Shown here one piece after another: positions 13,491 to 13,752 of a DNA stretch of 13,752 bases; position 1 is the stretch's first letter, and each line of letters opens with the position of its first letter. The stretch is from Candidatus Tayloriibacteriota bacterium (GTDB taxonomy: Bacteria > Patescibacteriota > Minisyncoccia > Phycocordibacterales > GWA1-40-21), in NCBI GenBank assembly GCA_026395155.1, contig JAPLZG010000112.1, positions 3,305 through 17,056 of the forward strand, given 5' to 3'. The position numbers were made by a program, and so were the translations under genes. The notes under the pieces are model-generated. The model was not told where the DNA came from, ran no database searches, and worked only from the letters and a program-made list of their open reading frames with translations.

Positions 13491-13752
13491 TTATACTTTA
13501 ATCTTCCCCGTTACTACATTTGATATTAATGAGAATTTAAATTCTTGTAATAATTCAATTGATTTTTTAACTTCAATGAGGGTTTGATCAAAATTTTTCA
13601 TTTTCTGATTAATACTTTCAATAATATCTTTTTGAACTTTTATTTCTGGAAAAGAAATCATTTCTTCAAAGTAAGCTTTAATGCCCATGTTTTGTATTCC
13701 TGTATTTTGCTTAATGTACTTAGTATTAATCCTCCCAGAATACAAAATGGAT
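13491..13752 (-). CDS. hsdS: Type I restriction specificity subunit (HsdS), C-terminal end
   Basis: Only the last 87 or so codons are in the window; the frame stays open to the right edge. The sequence contains the end of a target-recognition domain (SGRINTKYI, then NMGIKAYFEEMISFPEIKVQ). A long conserved helix follows (QKDIIESINQKMKNFDQTLI, EVKKSIELLQEFKFSLISNV), and the gene ends VTGKIKV. This is the classic ending of HsdS proteins, where the helix forms the coiled-coil spacer that sets the distance between the two half-sites and contacts HsdM. It is the most upstream gene of the operon visible here, 4 nt before the AbiJ-like gene. HsdM is expected beyond the edge. Confidence 0.93.
   Translation of the reverse strand, partial: SILYSGRINTKYIKQNTGIQNMGIKAYFEEMISFPEIKVQKDIIESINQKMKNFDQTLIEVKKSIELLQEFKFSLISNVVTGKIKV

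Noticed and set aside
1..13752. CRISPR array, tRNA or rRNA genes
   Set aside because: I saw no regularly spaced direct repeats of CRISPR length and no tRNA cloverleaf or rRNA sequence by eye.

Overview
The window is AT-rich and gene-dense with very short intergenic gaps. No start codon has a convincing Shine-Dalgarno sequence. Starts are preceded by A/T stretches such as TTAATTAA or TAACAAC, as in Bacteroidota and in many Patescibacteria (CPR) gene sets. TGA is used as a stop (end of the 5232..5588 gene), so UGA is not recoded. The small proteins (acidic LDEDEA-type repeats, an NGC..A..RY.EAK-type secreted protein, a KLYLPP cysteine protein, a short ORF overlapping a large serine recombinase) look to me most like Patescibacteria. 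That is recollection of protein style, not a database result.

Layout, left to right. (1) 1..1906, minus strand: the N-terminal part of a large serine recombinase running off the left edge, preceded by four short unknown genes; this is the integrase end of a mobile element. (2) 2094..2990, minus: an unknown 298-aa protein with its own terminator. (3) 2991..3970: about 1 kb without a credible gene, holding short repeats, a 10-bp inverted repeat, a cluster of hairpins in a less AT-rich stretch, and a clear minus-strand terminator. (4) 3971..6130, minus: four tightly coupled genes (TPR protein, membrane-anchored small protein, CxxC-HxC protein, KLYLPP cysteine protein). (5) 6131..6690: the divergent intergenic region. 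It contains a candidate structured RNA on the minus strand (6148..6277) with two GNRA tetraloops, a C(UUCG)G tetraloop, an 11-bp stem and a possible pseudoknot directly upstream of the TPR gene. It also holds inverted repeats in front of the plus-strand genes. (6) 6691..7719, plus: three small mobile-element-type genes, the middle one frameshifted, then two plus-strand terminators facing a minus-strand one. (7) 7930..13752, minus: a defence operon read in the order HsdS (C-terminal end only), AbiJ-like protein, zinc-ribbon helical protein, HsdR, stand-alone PD-(D/E)XK nuclease, and a membrane protein with acidic repeats. Gaps are 1 to 8 nt.

The defence operon is a Type I restriction system with extra genes inserted between specificity and restriction subunits and two more appended. 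HsdM is not in the window and probably lies to the right. HsdR and HsdS imply a Type I restriction complex. The AbiJ-like gene suggests a linked abortive-infection function. The recombinase and the recombination-type small proteins suggest that the region is or was mobile. The least explained parts are the structured RNA at 6148..6277, the hairpin cluster at 3432..3757, and the two pairs of accessory genes around hsdR.
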